64,000 nt of DNA from Neckera pumila (taxonomy: Eukaryota; Streptophyta; Bryopsida; Hypnales; Neckeraceae), in the NCBI GenBank assembly GCA_963969595.1, contig OZ018412.1, forward strand, positions 11,224,501-11,288,500, read 5' to 3'. The notes under the pieces are model-generated. The model was not told the DNA's origin. It ran no database searches and was given only the letters and a program-made list of their open reading frames with translations. The first letter of the stretch is position 1; the number at the start of each line of letters is the position of its first letter. Positions 10,187 to 21,540 of the stretch are shown piece by piece. Position numbers and translations under genes: made by a program.

Positions 10187-12377
10187 TTATACCATTCAAA
10201 TATTACAACCCAAAACATCCTCCCAAAGTTTTTTGAAGTAAAGGCAAGCCGTGTAAACCACAAAAATCAATTCATTTTATCCTCTAAAGGTTCAAAGATG
10301 TGGAATGTTTGGTTAAGAATTTCAAAAGTTTTTATAATGTTATATTACTACTATTTTTTGAAAAAAAAAATTTGGAAGTTGGAAATTTACTATCTTTATG
10401 GGAGAAAAAGTTAAGCCTTCTTAATTACAAAATGCTCAACTTCCAGCATCAAAAAAAGTATAAAGTCAACAAAAAATATTTCATTTTTTTTCTTTATAGA
10501 GAATATTTATGTCTTATTAAAAAGATTTGATTCATTCCATTTGAATAAGTGATGTGAAATTTATTGAATAAGTGATGCAAAGTGCTCTGTATTGCAAGCA
10601 ATTAGAAAATCATTTGACAAAATAGCATATAGGATTTGTTTCTAAGCTAAATTTTCACAATTTTTCAAAACTTAAACACCTATAAGGTCTAGATTATTTG
10701 ATACAACAATTTGACCATTAAGGTTGATATATTTCAATTCCATTTTAGAGCTCTTAACAATATGATTTTTCCTTCTATTTTATACCGGCTTCTATATAAA
10801 AAAATATTGAAGAATCAAAACTATTATTGTTATTATTTGATTTCCTATATAATCAACTCAAATCCACACCATAAAAATTTAAACCTCAAAACTCTATATT
10901 GCAAAAAATTTAAGTTGAGGGGATTTAAAATCTTAAACCTAATTATGCAAGGTAGAAAAAAATCTTTTCTTTTCACTTTGAACACTAATATCTTACAATC
11001 TACTTGGTCAAAGTGTATGAAAATTTTTCCACACATTCTCATACATGTCTTGTGTAAGATCTCGTGGTTAAATATCTGAAAAAAATAGAGTTTTTTAATT
11101 TTAGCTCTTTATACTAGAAATTTTGAAGTTTGTGATTTTTGGATGAAACATAGTCATGAGCCTTCAATGAGTGTAAAGAAAACTTTGAATCATTCTATTT
11201 TGAATAATGATATGAAAGTTATGAGGAATTTTAATGTAATGGCAATCATAGAATCTCTTTTCAAAATTAGTTATTGATCGAATATAATCTTATGTATATA
11301 ATCTATTAACAATTTAGAATTTATATTCCTCTTATATCTCTTTTTGTCTATTATTTTTTACAATAATGAATGTAAAGTATATTTCATTGAATGTTCTTAT
11401 AAATATTCAAAACTCACATTTTCAATATATTTTCTTTCATACTATTTGAAGGATATATTGATTTTCTAATGAAAAGTTTTGAAGGTGACACTTCAAACAT
11501 TTGAAAGAACTAATGTCTCACACTAGTCTAGTACAACTTTGTATGCATAAAATTCAAAGAAAATATCACTTTTGAAACACTTCAAACATCATTTTCTTTA
11601 GTTCAAAAAATCCTTTGTTCAATGCAATAGAATGTGATACTTTGAGGCACTTTTTTCTAACCATAGCACAGCCTATTATAGAGACTTTTTTCACTTACAT
11701 GACATTTGTTTTTCTTTCCTTCTTCACTTATTTATTGGAATTTTATTTTTCAACAATTGCAAACTAATTTACTTTGATTTATTAGAAAGTTCTTTTGCCT
11801 TTGTAAATCATATTATGGACACCAAAATAATTATTATGAAAAATTCTATTTTATATAAGATTTAAATAGATATCACGTTAGACAATATTTACAAATTCAT
11901 TTTTTTAGTGAAGATTTTGTTATGAACTAGTGCAAAAGAACTTCATGCATGGCAACTTCATTAGAGAATTGAATTCCCTATTGTACAATTATGCTACTAT
12001 CTAAAACTTCTCAAATATACTCTTCACCTAAGCTAGTCTCAGAACCTAAAAAGAATTGTATGACTTTTAAATATATAATCATTTTAATACTTGGTGATTA
12101 TCCAATGCATTAAACCTGCAATGATGTATAAAATTAATTCAAGATATTTAGTGATTTTCCAATGGTTTTTATTTATTTACAAGGTGTTAAAAATTGGTTT
12201 TATAATTCAGTTTTAGAATTTTATGTTTTTGAATGGCAAGATGAATTTCAAACTAGAATATTTGGATTTCATGGAAAAAAATATACATTTGAAATATCAA
12301 ATTTGAAAAACTATAATAATTAAAGAAAAATATATGGTTGGTCACAAATTTCAATTTCACATGCAAATTGAAACTCA
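10187..12377. repeat. AT-rich decayed repeats
   Basis: Very AT-rich DNA. Around 10500-11230 it contains degenerate blocks of the TTA-type family (for example GAATCATTCTATTTTGAATAATGATATGAAAGTTATG). No intact ends or genes were found in 11230-12377. Confidence 0.45.
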
Positions 12378-12379
12378 TA

Positions 12380-12630
12380 CTCCTTCCATCCATAAAAAAA
12401 AGTTTCTATAGTTTTGTTGAAAACATTTGATACCAATTGCAGTGATCATATTGTAAAAAGCATAAATAAAAAGGATTCTAAACTTCATATCACTATAATC
12501 AATAAAGAATCATGAATTTGTTCACTACAACCCATATTGAATTGGACACAAGGAAGCCTCCATACGAATTAGTCAAAACAACCTAAAAACATAAGGTCCA
12601 AAGTAAACATTTATTAATAGATGGAAGAAG
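12380..12630. mobile_element. Stowaway-like MITE
   Basis: The 251-bp element starts CTCCTTCCATCCATAAA and ends with the complement (TAGATGGAAGAAG). It has a TA target duplication (12378-12379 and 12631-12632). The CTCC-TCC-TCC terminus and TA duplication are typical of Tc1/mariner-derived Stowaway MITEs. Confidence 0.7.
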
Positions 12631-12878
12631 TATCTCACTTGATGTTGGGCATTTTTACATTAATCCATAAACGACGCGGCGAACGTTTGGTGTCCCATGG
12701 AAGATAAGGAATCTTCTTGTGTAGGACAAAAGTGCAACTATTCATCTTCAAAACTTTGTATAAAAAAGAAGGGTCTCCTATATAGTTTGATTTCCAATGA
12801 GTACTTTTGGAGTTTTTTAAATAAATGATTTACACTATAGCAAAAGGGATGATTCCACGGTCTCCAATCCATCCTTTA

Positions 12879-13799
12879 ACCCATAAAGGACCAACATGTA
12901 TTTTTTTGCCGTATAAAAATTTAAAGCAAAAACGTGTGACTAGAGATTTCTACATTTTAGGCCAAAATTTTAATCGAAGTTGGAAACAAGGAATGTTTTT
13001 GATATGCACTAAATTTCATGACATTTGGAATATGAGTCAAAAGTTATAACCCAATATGTTATTTTCTTTTGTAAATGGGCAGTTCGAGCAGATAAAAAAA
13101 AATTACTTTTTTCAAAAACAAAAATTTGAAATTGGTTTTCTAGAGTTATATATAAGTGGAAAGCTTTTAATCATTCCTATTTGATCAATGAGTCAAAAGT
13201 TATGAGGGTTATTTGTTTGCAGGCAATTTTGTTTTTTCCACTCTAAAGTAAACTTTAAAATCTTTTACCTTACTCAATTTTCAATATTTTTTGAAGAAAA
13301 TAAAATGATACAATGAATATTGTTTAGTACAGCATTGCAACTATTGAGATTGGCATTTTTCAATTCCATAACTAAATTCTTTGCAATTTAGTATTTTGAA
13401 TCACTCTACACTACTATCTACTTACTATTTTTTTCCTATATGTTGTAAATTCTAAATGACGCAAAAAATTTCAAGCATGTGGCCAACTTGTCTAGGAAAT
13501 ATAATTAAAAGAAACACCACCATTTGGACATTTTTTCATAGAAAAGTGAGGTTGTGAAGTGCAGCTGCCCTGTTTTTTGCAAAGCCAAGAAAATGATTTC
13601 AGTGCATTTGAATGCTTATATCTTGCAATCCACAAGGTGGAAATTTCTGAAATTTTTACCACACATTCTCAAGTCAGCATACTATAAGATCATACAATTA
13701 CGTATTTCAAAAAAGTTATTTTTCAAAAATTTGTTACTTGTTCTAAAATTGCAATTTTTAATCGTTTTTGGTGAAAACATAATCATGGAACTTCAAGGG
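12879..13799 (+). mobile_element. TTA-flanked AT-rich element, copy 4
   Basis: The 921-bp element starts ACCCATAAAGGACC and ends GGAACTTCAAGGG. TTA flanks both sides (12876-12878 and 13800-13802). Internal blocks such as GAGTCAAAAGTTATAACCC and TTGAATGCTTATATCTTGCAATCC match the other copies. It is degenerate and lacks the GC-rich hairpin arm. Confidence 0.6.
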
Positions 13800-13802
13800 T
13801 TA

Positions 13803-14811
13803 ACCCCAAAATGACCTTGGATATTCCTCAGCTTCTAGGAATTTGCTCTAAATTGAATTAAAAGTCAACATTTTGATAAGTTGTATCAATTCTTTTTGAA
13901 TTGTAACCATACAAAATCAAACTAGACATGTTTGAGATCACATTAGAAAAGAAAATACAACAATATCTCTTACGGATTGAAAGATTATAATGTTTGATAA
14001 TGAGGATGTTAAATTTGTGAAAGTGATTTGAAGTCTTTCAATCTTCTTTTCACATGTCAAATCTAAAAAGTTGGTCCCCAAAAAAAAATGAGGGCCTAAC
14101 ATGCATAACCCCAATCAATTTATAACTTCTCAAAATCTACTCTAAAATTTTCTTAAATGAATTTCTAATGTGATTTTTTCTCAAAGATCTAGTGTATTTA
14201 AGGCTTGTTCCAAAGAGCACTCAACAATACAGAAGTCAAGATTTCAATGGACCCCGTGCACAAAATTGATAATAGAAAAATCATAATCAATCATTTTCAA
14301 GATTGAATTTTTGAGGCTAAAACTAGACTCCAAAAAGAATTTGTCAAAAATATAAACTACTAAAAATAATAATTTGGTAAGGTTTTATTTAACTTCAAAA
14401 ATTGATCAAGGACACATTCTATCCTCAAGTTCATTTTGGGGTTAAAGGTTAATCAGAGTGTTACTAAAATAGAGAAACCATCTTGTACCATTCACTCCAA
14501 ATAGAGACGTGTCCCTAATGCCCAAATTGTCCAAAATCAAAGTGTTTTGGTGCCTTATAGGGAGCCACATGCTTCTGTAACCACAACCAAGTTGACCCTA
14601 CTTTTCAAGGGAAATTAATTAGAGAGGATACCAAAAGGGTGAACATTAGACAGACAAGCATAAGGTGGAGTTGTGGGCCATTTTGGATAGTATTGTACAG
14701 GTGGTTTGGTACAAATTGTTTGTTTTAACTTTTTTATCACATGTTTTGATTCTACCAGCACTAATCAGTACCAGTGCATCAAATGGAGTTTTGCATCACC
14801 TAGATTACACT
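13803..14811. other. Intergenic, nothing recognised
   Basis: AT-rich. A degenerate GGGGTTAAAGGTTAATC near 14441 may be another end of the TTA-type family. No gene seen. Confidence 0.4.
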
Positions 14812-14813
14812 TA

Positions 14814-15256
14814 AGGTAAGGCAGCCCATTGTGGTCAAATGACCCATGGGGGACACACAATGACCCCATTGTGGTTTTTCTGACCACAATCAACATCTCA
14901 CCTAACTTCACTGGAGTAATTAGTGACCTTATTAGGAACATGCAAGTAATTTCAGTGTAAGTCATTGTAGGAAGTGACTTTTTATGGCCATCCACATATA
15001 AAAAAAATTTGTCTCCTTTAGAAGAGGTAGGTGAGCATTATGGATACACTTGCAGTTGGTTTTGGGGTAGTCTGTCAACTTCTTTGGGCTGAACACTTGA
15101 GAAATTCATAGCTAATTCATACTCTGTCTAAAAATTATGATTTCAATTGCCTTCACAAATTCTCATACTTGTCTTCACATAGTAAAAAAACTGAAAAACT
15201 TTGGTGATGGGATGATGGCAGACTCCTAATTCTGACCACAATGGGCTGCTTTACCT
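14814..15256 (+). mobile_element. TA-flanked MITE (AGGTAAAGC family), copy 1
   Basis: The 443-bp element has termini AGGTAAGGCAGCCCATTGTG and, inverted, CACAATGGGCTGCTTTACCT. It has a TA duplication at 14812-14813 and 15257-15258. Three more full-length copies (about 440 bp) occur in this window. The TA duplication suggests a Tc1/mariner-type transposase acting in trans. Confidence 0.82.
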
Positions 15257-15906
15257 TATAGCCTTCTCCAACTTCCATCTTTGAAAATTTGTAAGTAATG
15301 TAATTTTTATTATTGCGATGAAATTCCGTTTCATTTGTGTCAAAAGAAAAAAAAATGGAAATTAATTCATAGTGATTCCAAAATTTATGCAACCACTTCC
15401 ATAACAATTCAATTGAAACTATCGACCTGCAATAATTGATTGTCAGTTACTATTGCATACCCCATTTGTCTGCAGAGCTTATTCAGACGCATTTAGGTGT
15501 GGTTCCCGTACAAACAAATGTTATCTACAGTAGTTCTTTATCAGACTGCTCCTGTTTCAAGGAATCTTCCCTTCGGCCCCACTGATGTCCGTCCCAGATT
15601 CGAAGGCAAAATCTTTGTTTGCATGTGCCAGATAAATAAATTCTGTACTAGCAAGGCCATCAGTACAGAATGATCGCATCAACTCCCTAATTTCATCTCA
15701 ACTACATAAAACCTTATAATAACTCACATAGAGAGAGGGTCAGGAACTACAAATTTCTTACCTCATCACCAGTGCATATGCTCTAGCAATGCGATGTACT
15801 AACTGATATGGTACAATAAACTCTCATTCATATACACCATCACAAACACCGTGAGGATAAACACACAAACAAAACTTTGGAAGTGAACCATATACAAGGC
15901 AAGAAT
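15257..15906. other. 3' flank of the receptor kinase gene
   Basis: Contains the downstream or 3' UTR region of the minus-strand kinase gene. At 15317-15360 a GAAATTCCGTTTCATTTG motif followed by an A-rich run looks like a retroelement 3' tail. A similar motif recurs near 29600. Confidence 0.4.
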
Positions 15907-18900
15907 TTAGGAAGGGACCTCTGTAATTTCAATTTCAAGAGAGGATGTATTACCGCCCCGATTCATGATGGCCATATGCTCAGTCCTATTTACCGATGCA
16001 GGAGGAGGAGGCGGCGTTGGATTTTGTGCACGGCTGAGAGGGAGAGGAACAAGCCCTTGTCTGAGCTCCATCAGCTGATGCGCCACATATGACATCCGAG
16101 GCCGACTAGCAGGCACATGCTGGGTACAGGCATACACCAAGTCCACACAACACTGAATCTGTGCTACATCAGGAATGGTCTCAATACTTGGGTCCAAAAG
16201 CTCAATAAATCGTTGGGCTTGGACCAGTGGGGTTGCCCACTCAAACGTGCTCTGCCAGTCCGAAGGCTCCACGCCATCCACTGTTGGTTTGCGCCCCGTG
16301 ATGAGCTCCAACAGCAACACCCCGTAGCTGTACACATCGCTCTTCGTTGTGAGTTCGTTTCTGTACACAAACTCCGGGGCCAGGTATCCATATGTGCCGG
16401 CTATTACTGTGTGACCCACGATGGCTTCACGCAGTACCAGCCGGCTCAGGCCTACCCCTAGAATATGTGCATCAAATTGCTCATCCAGAAGGACATTGCT
16501 AGCTCGCACGTCCCTGTGCACTACATGTGGCTTCAATGTATCATGTAGATAGCTGCAGTTCCACAAGTGAAGGAAGTTACAAAAAACTGCTAGAATATCA
16601 AACTCTAATACAACGTATACACAACTGCAGTTCCAAATGTGAAGGATGTAAAAACTACTATAATATCAAAACGAAATTGCAGAATGCTGGTTGGGGTACA
16701 TTGAAGATTGACTTGGACACCCTAACTTGCAAGAGACCATATTTATAAGGAAAAGTAAGCCTAACAAAGCAATGCTGATCCAATGAAAAACTGTTAGCAA
16801 TTGTGTACTTGAGAGAGTTGAAGAGCTTACGAAAGGCCTTGGGCAAGTGTTGTAGCAATACGCACTCGTTGCCCCCAGTCCAACGCTTGAGCTTCTGGAG
16901 ACCGCCTATGGAGCCATTGTTCAAGAGATCCATTGGCCAGGAACTCATAAACAATATACCCTTGGCGACTCTCGTAGGCGCACCCTCTGACAGCCACCAG
17001 ATTGGGCTGCCTCAGTCGTGCGATACGCAACACATCATACACGAATTCCTTCTGTGATTGAAGCGGTGTCCTCTGCAACCTCTTGACAGCAACCAAGTTC
17101 CCATCTGGCAGCATTCCCCTGTAAGTCCCGCCGATCTCTTTCGGCCTACTACTATTCCCTAGCAAATTTGCTTCTGAAAAAATCCCAGTCATTGCCTCTA
17201 ACTCCCTGATTGTGTACAACCTAAATGCGGGTTGCAATAGCCCGCTAGCACTAGATAATTCTGCAAGTTTTCGACGGCGGGACCTCCGCCGTCTCTTGCT
17301 TCGCCTGTACGCCAACAGAAATACCACAATAGCTGTGGTGGTGAAGGAAAGAATGGTGCACACTGTGATCAGTATGATCGTGTACTCTCTGTGATTCGGC
17401 TTCGGGGCCTTGCAATCCGACTCTGCGAAAAGCATGGAAACATCGGGTAACGTCAGTCTGAAAACATCTCATACAAATCCAGATTAACCCGTAAATTTCA
17501 GACGGGACCATATTTCACGATTGATTCATGTTGTGAAAGTTCAGACGGACATCTGAATCAGTGAAGAGCACTGCAAATATTAGTCAAAAAATTAAAAACA
17601 TTGAATGAAAGGAAGCCCCCAATGTCTGGGACTCTCGTTCCTTACGGAATCTGAATGCAAGAGGACTGCCAGCTTCGTCTAATGTAACGTACCTGACAAC
17701 CTTGCAAAATAATCTTACACTTTACAAAATTTAATATCCGAAATCTCGAGACATTATGAATTACATGAATTATCCGCTACATAGAAAGCAACTGACCTTG
17801 TCCGATGGCACAGAGGAATGAATGAGTGGTGGAGCATAAATCCCACTTAACCCCTGCTCTTGTGAGAACTGTACACAGCCGGGGTGATTCTGGATTAGGA
17901 CAGGTCGTTGCTGTGCAACTCCCATTTGGAAGTATGGGCACCCAAGGCTGGTCAACATTGTATGTGGTAACACAGTTGCTCCATTTCCACTGAATGACAC
18001 CATTTCTTGCCTCCATAAGCTGCCAAGCCAATCCTTAACAAATTTAGGGCTTCAAATGGCAACATGTGCATAAAAACAGTTCACAGGATTTCTACCTCTG
18101 GATACACAATATGACAATATGACCTGATTCAGTCACATACAAAACAAGAACTCAAACGCTATAAGATGGAAAAGTAATCCGACGAGTACGACTTCAAGAG
18201 AAGTAGAAAGTAATGCTAAGATTCAAGGGAACACTTGGAAATAACGCAACGACTTGATTCAATGGTGAGCAGCTCGTAGTGAAATGAAAATTCGACCACA
18301 TAGAAGGACACTATATATTTGATATTGGAGCCCAGCTTTTACCTCCTGACCACCAAGCCAGCAGCCATCTGGAGTTCCGGTACCACAAATCTTCTCAACA
18401 TAATAAAACTGGTCCAGCGTGTTCAACGACGCCAGCTGCCCTCCTTTCGCTTTGCAAGCATTCTCCGAGTCGGACCAGATGCTAGAATTCGTCACAAGAG
18501 AAAGGCAAACGGTGTCATTGTATCCTCTCTGCCATCCAGGAGGGCAAGATTCTGCTGAAGAGTACACACAAAGGAAACAAAATCAGAAAAAAACCAACAC
18601 TAGAGAACGAGACGCAACAACTGCCGTAATAACGACCAACCATGTCGGTACACTATCAAATATTTTTAACAAAAAATTCTGATTCCTCTGGTGACTCTTA
18701 TCACTGCTACAGGAGATATCCCATTAACAAATAAAAAACGAAAGCTTACCGCAATGCGAACGTGGAACCAAATAAAAAAGGCAGCACGCCAGCAGCAGGT
18801 ACTGTACTCGTCCTGTCCCTGACAGGCATGCCTTCATGCCCTACCTACTTGCCAGACCACAGACAACAGATCAGCAATACACGCAACACAAATACAAATT

Positions 18901-19679
18901 TCCTCCGCAAGCCAGTTGCAACAATGCGCTCCAAGTACTCGCAAAGAACAGCTAAGGATTACACTCAAACCTCTTCAATCTTACCACCTTCGTCTCAACT
19001 TCCTCACAATAACAGGTTCGAATATGTGAAAACTGTGCGATAGTCAAGAGTAGTGTGGACGCTCTCAACATGCTTGCATACAACAGCTGAAAATTACACT
19101 CCAGCACTTCATTCCAAACTCCCGGAGTCTCTTACTTTTTCATTATGACACAGAGTGAATGCTTGCTACGGTCAACGACACTGTGGCAAGTGTCCAGATT
19201 ATTCCAGAAGGTCATATCAAAGAAGGTCATAATAACGAGGTTCACTTACTCCACCACACACTTCCAAGTAGCATAAGAACTGAACACGCGCGAAGCGACC
19301 ATGTCACACTCAATTGCTCAGATGGACTACCATTCGGCACAACGACAGGAAGTAAAAACCATCACCGACAACGGCATATCTCCCTGGCACAGCCATCACC
19401 GACAACGGGAAGCTCAGGTTTCGCAAACTAATCCGGTAAACCTCTGCAACAGGGGGAGAGAGTAGGAAGAGGCGCTCACAGGTGGAAGAAGCAGCAGGCA
19501 GTGCTAGGAAGAGATGAGGACGTTCGTGCAGAGACACCCCCGCACGCCGGCTGAAGCTCACGACTTGCGGGCATTCTCATTCCTGCGCATATCCCCAACC
19601 GCAACCCGAAAAACATCAAAAAAAAAAAACGTAATGTACAGCAGCAGCTGCTTCTCCAGCTACAGAGGCATCGCGGCAT
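15907..19679 (-). CDS. C-type lectin receptor-like kinase (At1g52310-type)
   Basis: A membrane receptor-like kinase of the small plant class with one C-type lectin domain. Exons (minus strand): 19679-19538 (tentative), 18554-18343, 18019-17797, 17422-16831 and 16552-15907. Phases join exactly and total 1815 bp, giving about 604 aa. Exon 1 would encode a hydrophobic leader (LRFFFLMFFGL); its donor GGGG/GTGTCT is weak, so this exon is the least certain part. Lectin domain, about residues 50-190: ESCPPGWQRG, CWLGGQE, IQWKWSNC, KWDLC, FLCAIG. Transmembrane helix, about 208-230, then an Arg-rich stretch (RRSKRRRRSRRRK). Kinase, about 260-540: VAVKRL (Lys 306), HRDVRASN (Asp 404), GTYGYLAPE, SDVYSYGVLLLE. 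The DFG motif is replaced by GVG (about 422-424) and the catalytic-loop Lys by Arg, so it may be a pseudokinase. The tail is Pro-rich. The stop is at 15907. Confidence 0.88.
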
Positions 19680-20948
19680 CACACCGGAGCTTCCGAAAAG
19701 CCATAGCCGAGTTCGTCACGACTGCAAAAACGAGATGCACCGAAGGAAAACAATGGCCACCGTAGCCTCTCTCCTGCGACTCCTTGATTCAAGGAGAGAG
19801 ACGATGAGAGGGAACACGTAGGGAACGAAAAGGGAACGTCAAGGGAACACCACGAGGGAACAGCTCAAACGGCACTGAGAGGACGGAGAACGGACGACCG
19901 AAACCCGTGGGAATGGACGAAACGCGGCTGCCGTCCGTCGGGTACCGTCGGGTAGGTTTAAATTCGGTTGCCTCGTAAATGGTAAAAGAAGGACGGCTAA
20001 CTTGCAACGTTCAATTAATTGGCTCCAACCCCTCTTAATTAAACGCACAAATTCCCTTTCAGGTGGGTCACTTCCCCCAGAAGTAACGTTTTTATTTGTT
20101 TAAGGTTTTTAATTAATGGGGGTGGGGCATTCCCAAGAGGAAGAAAAGGGCATCTTCTTCCGTCATTTAACACTCCGGAGGGTCTTTTTACCCATGTTTA
20201 TTGAAAGGGGCTTTTAATTCCTTTATCATGTGATAATTGACCCCTCTCATTAATATCTTAGATTTTGGGGCCGAGGAAGCTCATAACTCTTCAATCACAG
20301 TTAATCAACTAAAAGCTGTTTGTTTTTGTTTAATTCGTGAAATTAAAAGGGGAGCCTGTCACTCACGTCCTCTGAGTGGGTGCTGATTGCTGAAGTAAAT
20401 TAAATTCGGAAACTTTGAAGTGATGTTGGGGTAGGTGAATAGCCCCACATGGAACTCAGCATATTCCTGGGTCATTGTATTTGCTAGTTAATAAGAGCGA
20501 AATTGCACGTGTCATGCCTTAAACTAAGGCAACGGTGAGTATGGATTTGGATTTTGGAACATTTGCATTTTATTTCACACACTTGTTTGTGGAAACAAAG
20601 GATCAATTCATTCCGTTGTAAAAGAAGCCCATACTATTGCACAGTTCACACACTTACACTTTAGATGGATTGTTGAAAGGTAAAATTCTTCTTCCAAGAA
20701 ACTTAAGTCGGTTATTGGCATTAAGTTAAGGGTCAATTAACTTGCTGCCGAAATAAGCAACTGAATTTAAAGTGAGATTGTCTCAATGGAATTGGTCCAT
20801 TTGTTTTTCGTTTTTTAAAAATTAAAGTGGGATTTGTGGCAATTACAGACTGAAGTGCCATCCGTCACCCCATCTTTTTATTTTTATTTTAAATTAGTCT
20901 TAAGAGGGACTAGATCATAAGTTATGTAGAAGTGGACTTCCAATTGTG
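19680..20948. promoter_or_regulatory. GC-richer 5' region upstream of the receptor kinase
   Basis: From about 19690 to 20050 the DNA is clearly GC-richer than the surroundings, with GAGA-type runs, consistent with a 5' UTR and promoter for the minus-strand kinase gene. A clear TATA box was not identified. Beyond 20100 it returns to ordinary intergenic sequence. Confidence 0.4.
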
Positions 20949-20982
<34 letters not shown>

Positions 20983-20998
20983 GAAGAGGACTTCCAAT
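20934..20998 (+). repeat. Poly(A)30 tract between 11-bp direct repeats
   Basis: Thirty A residues (20949-20978) lie between two copies of GGACTTCCAAT (20934-20944 and 20988-20998). The repeat extends imperfectly upstream (GAAG-GGACTTCCAAT). This resembles a retroposon insertion reduced to its tail. Confidence 0.6.
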
Positions 20999-21207
20999 GA
21001 TGAATGAGGAGTCAGCACTACTACGGGGGGGGTAGTAACAAACTCGAGCCAAAATAAGCAAAAAAATACGGTGTTGGTGGCTTGGTGCCTCCAATTGTTA
21101 GTTGACAACTCTCTTGCTTTCACTGCACTTACATTGAATCCTTTCTTTCCGACTCCTTGCAAAAAAACGTGGATGACCTCAGAACGGCTGCCTTGCCTCC
21201 ATGAGTT

Positions 21208-21540
21208 GGTAAACTTAAGAGAATTTGATAGCAATTGGAATCATATTTTTCAACAAAATTACAATTTTTTTATGAATTAACAAAGGGAGTTGAGCAGGTA
21301 ATCCAATAGAGTCACTAGCCTCCATCTGCATTTAGGTATCTACATCTTAATTTGATTTTTTTTAATATATAGGTAAACTTAAGAGAAGTTGATAGCGATT
21401 GGAATCATATTTTTCAAACAAATTATGAATTTATTATGAAGTAAGTTGGACAAACTAGCTAAATGGAGTAACTAGCGCCCTTTTGATCCACCAAGGTATT
21501 TACATCTCAATTTAATTTTTTTCATATACAGGTAAACTTA
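21208..21540. repeat. Tandem array of about 160-bp units, left part
   Basis: Units start GGTAAACTTAAGAGAA at 21208, 21372 and 21531, a period of about 160-164 bp. They carry GATAGC-ATTGGAATCATATTTTTC and GGACAAACTAGCTAA blocks. The third unit is broken after GGTAAACTTA by the element at 21541 and resumes at 23692. Confidence 0.8.
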
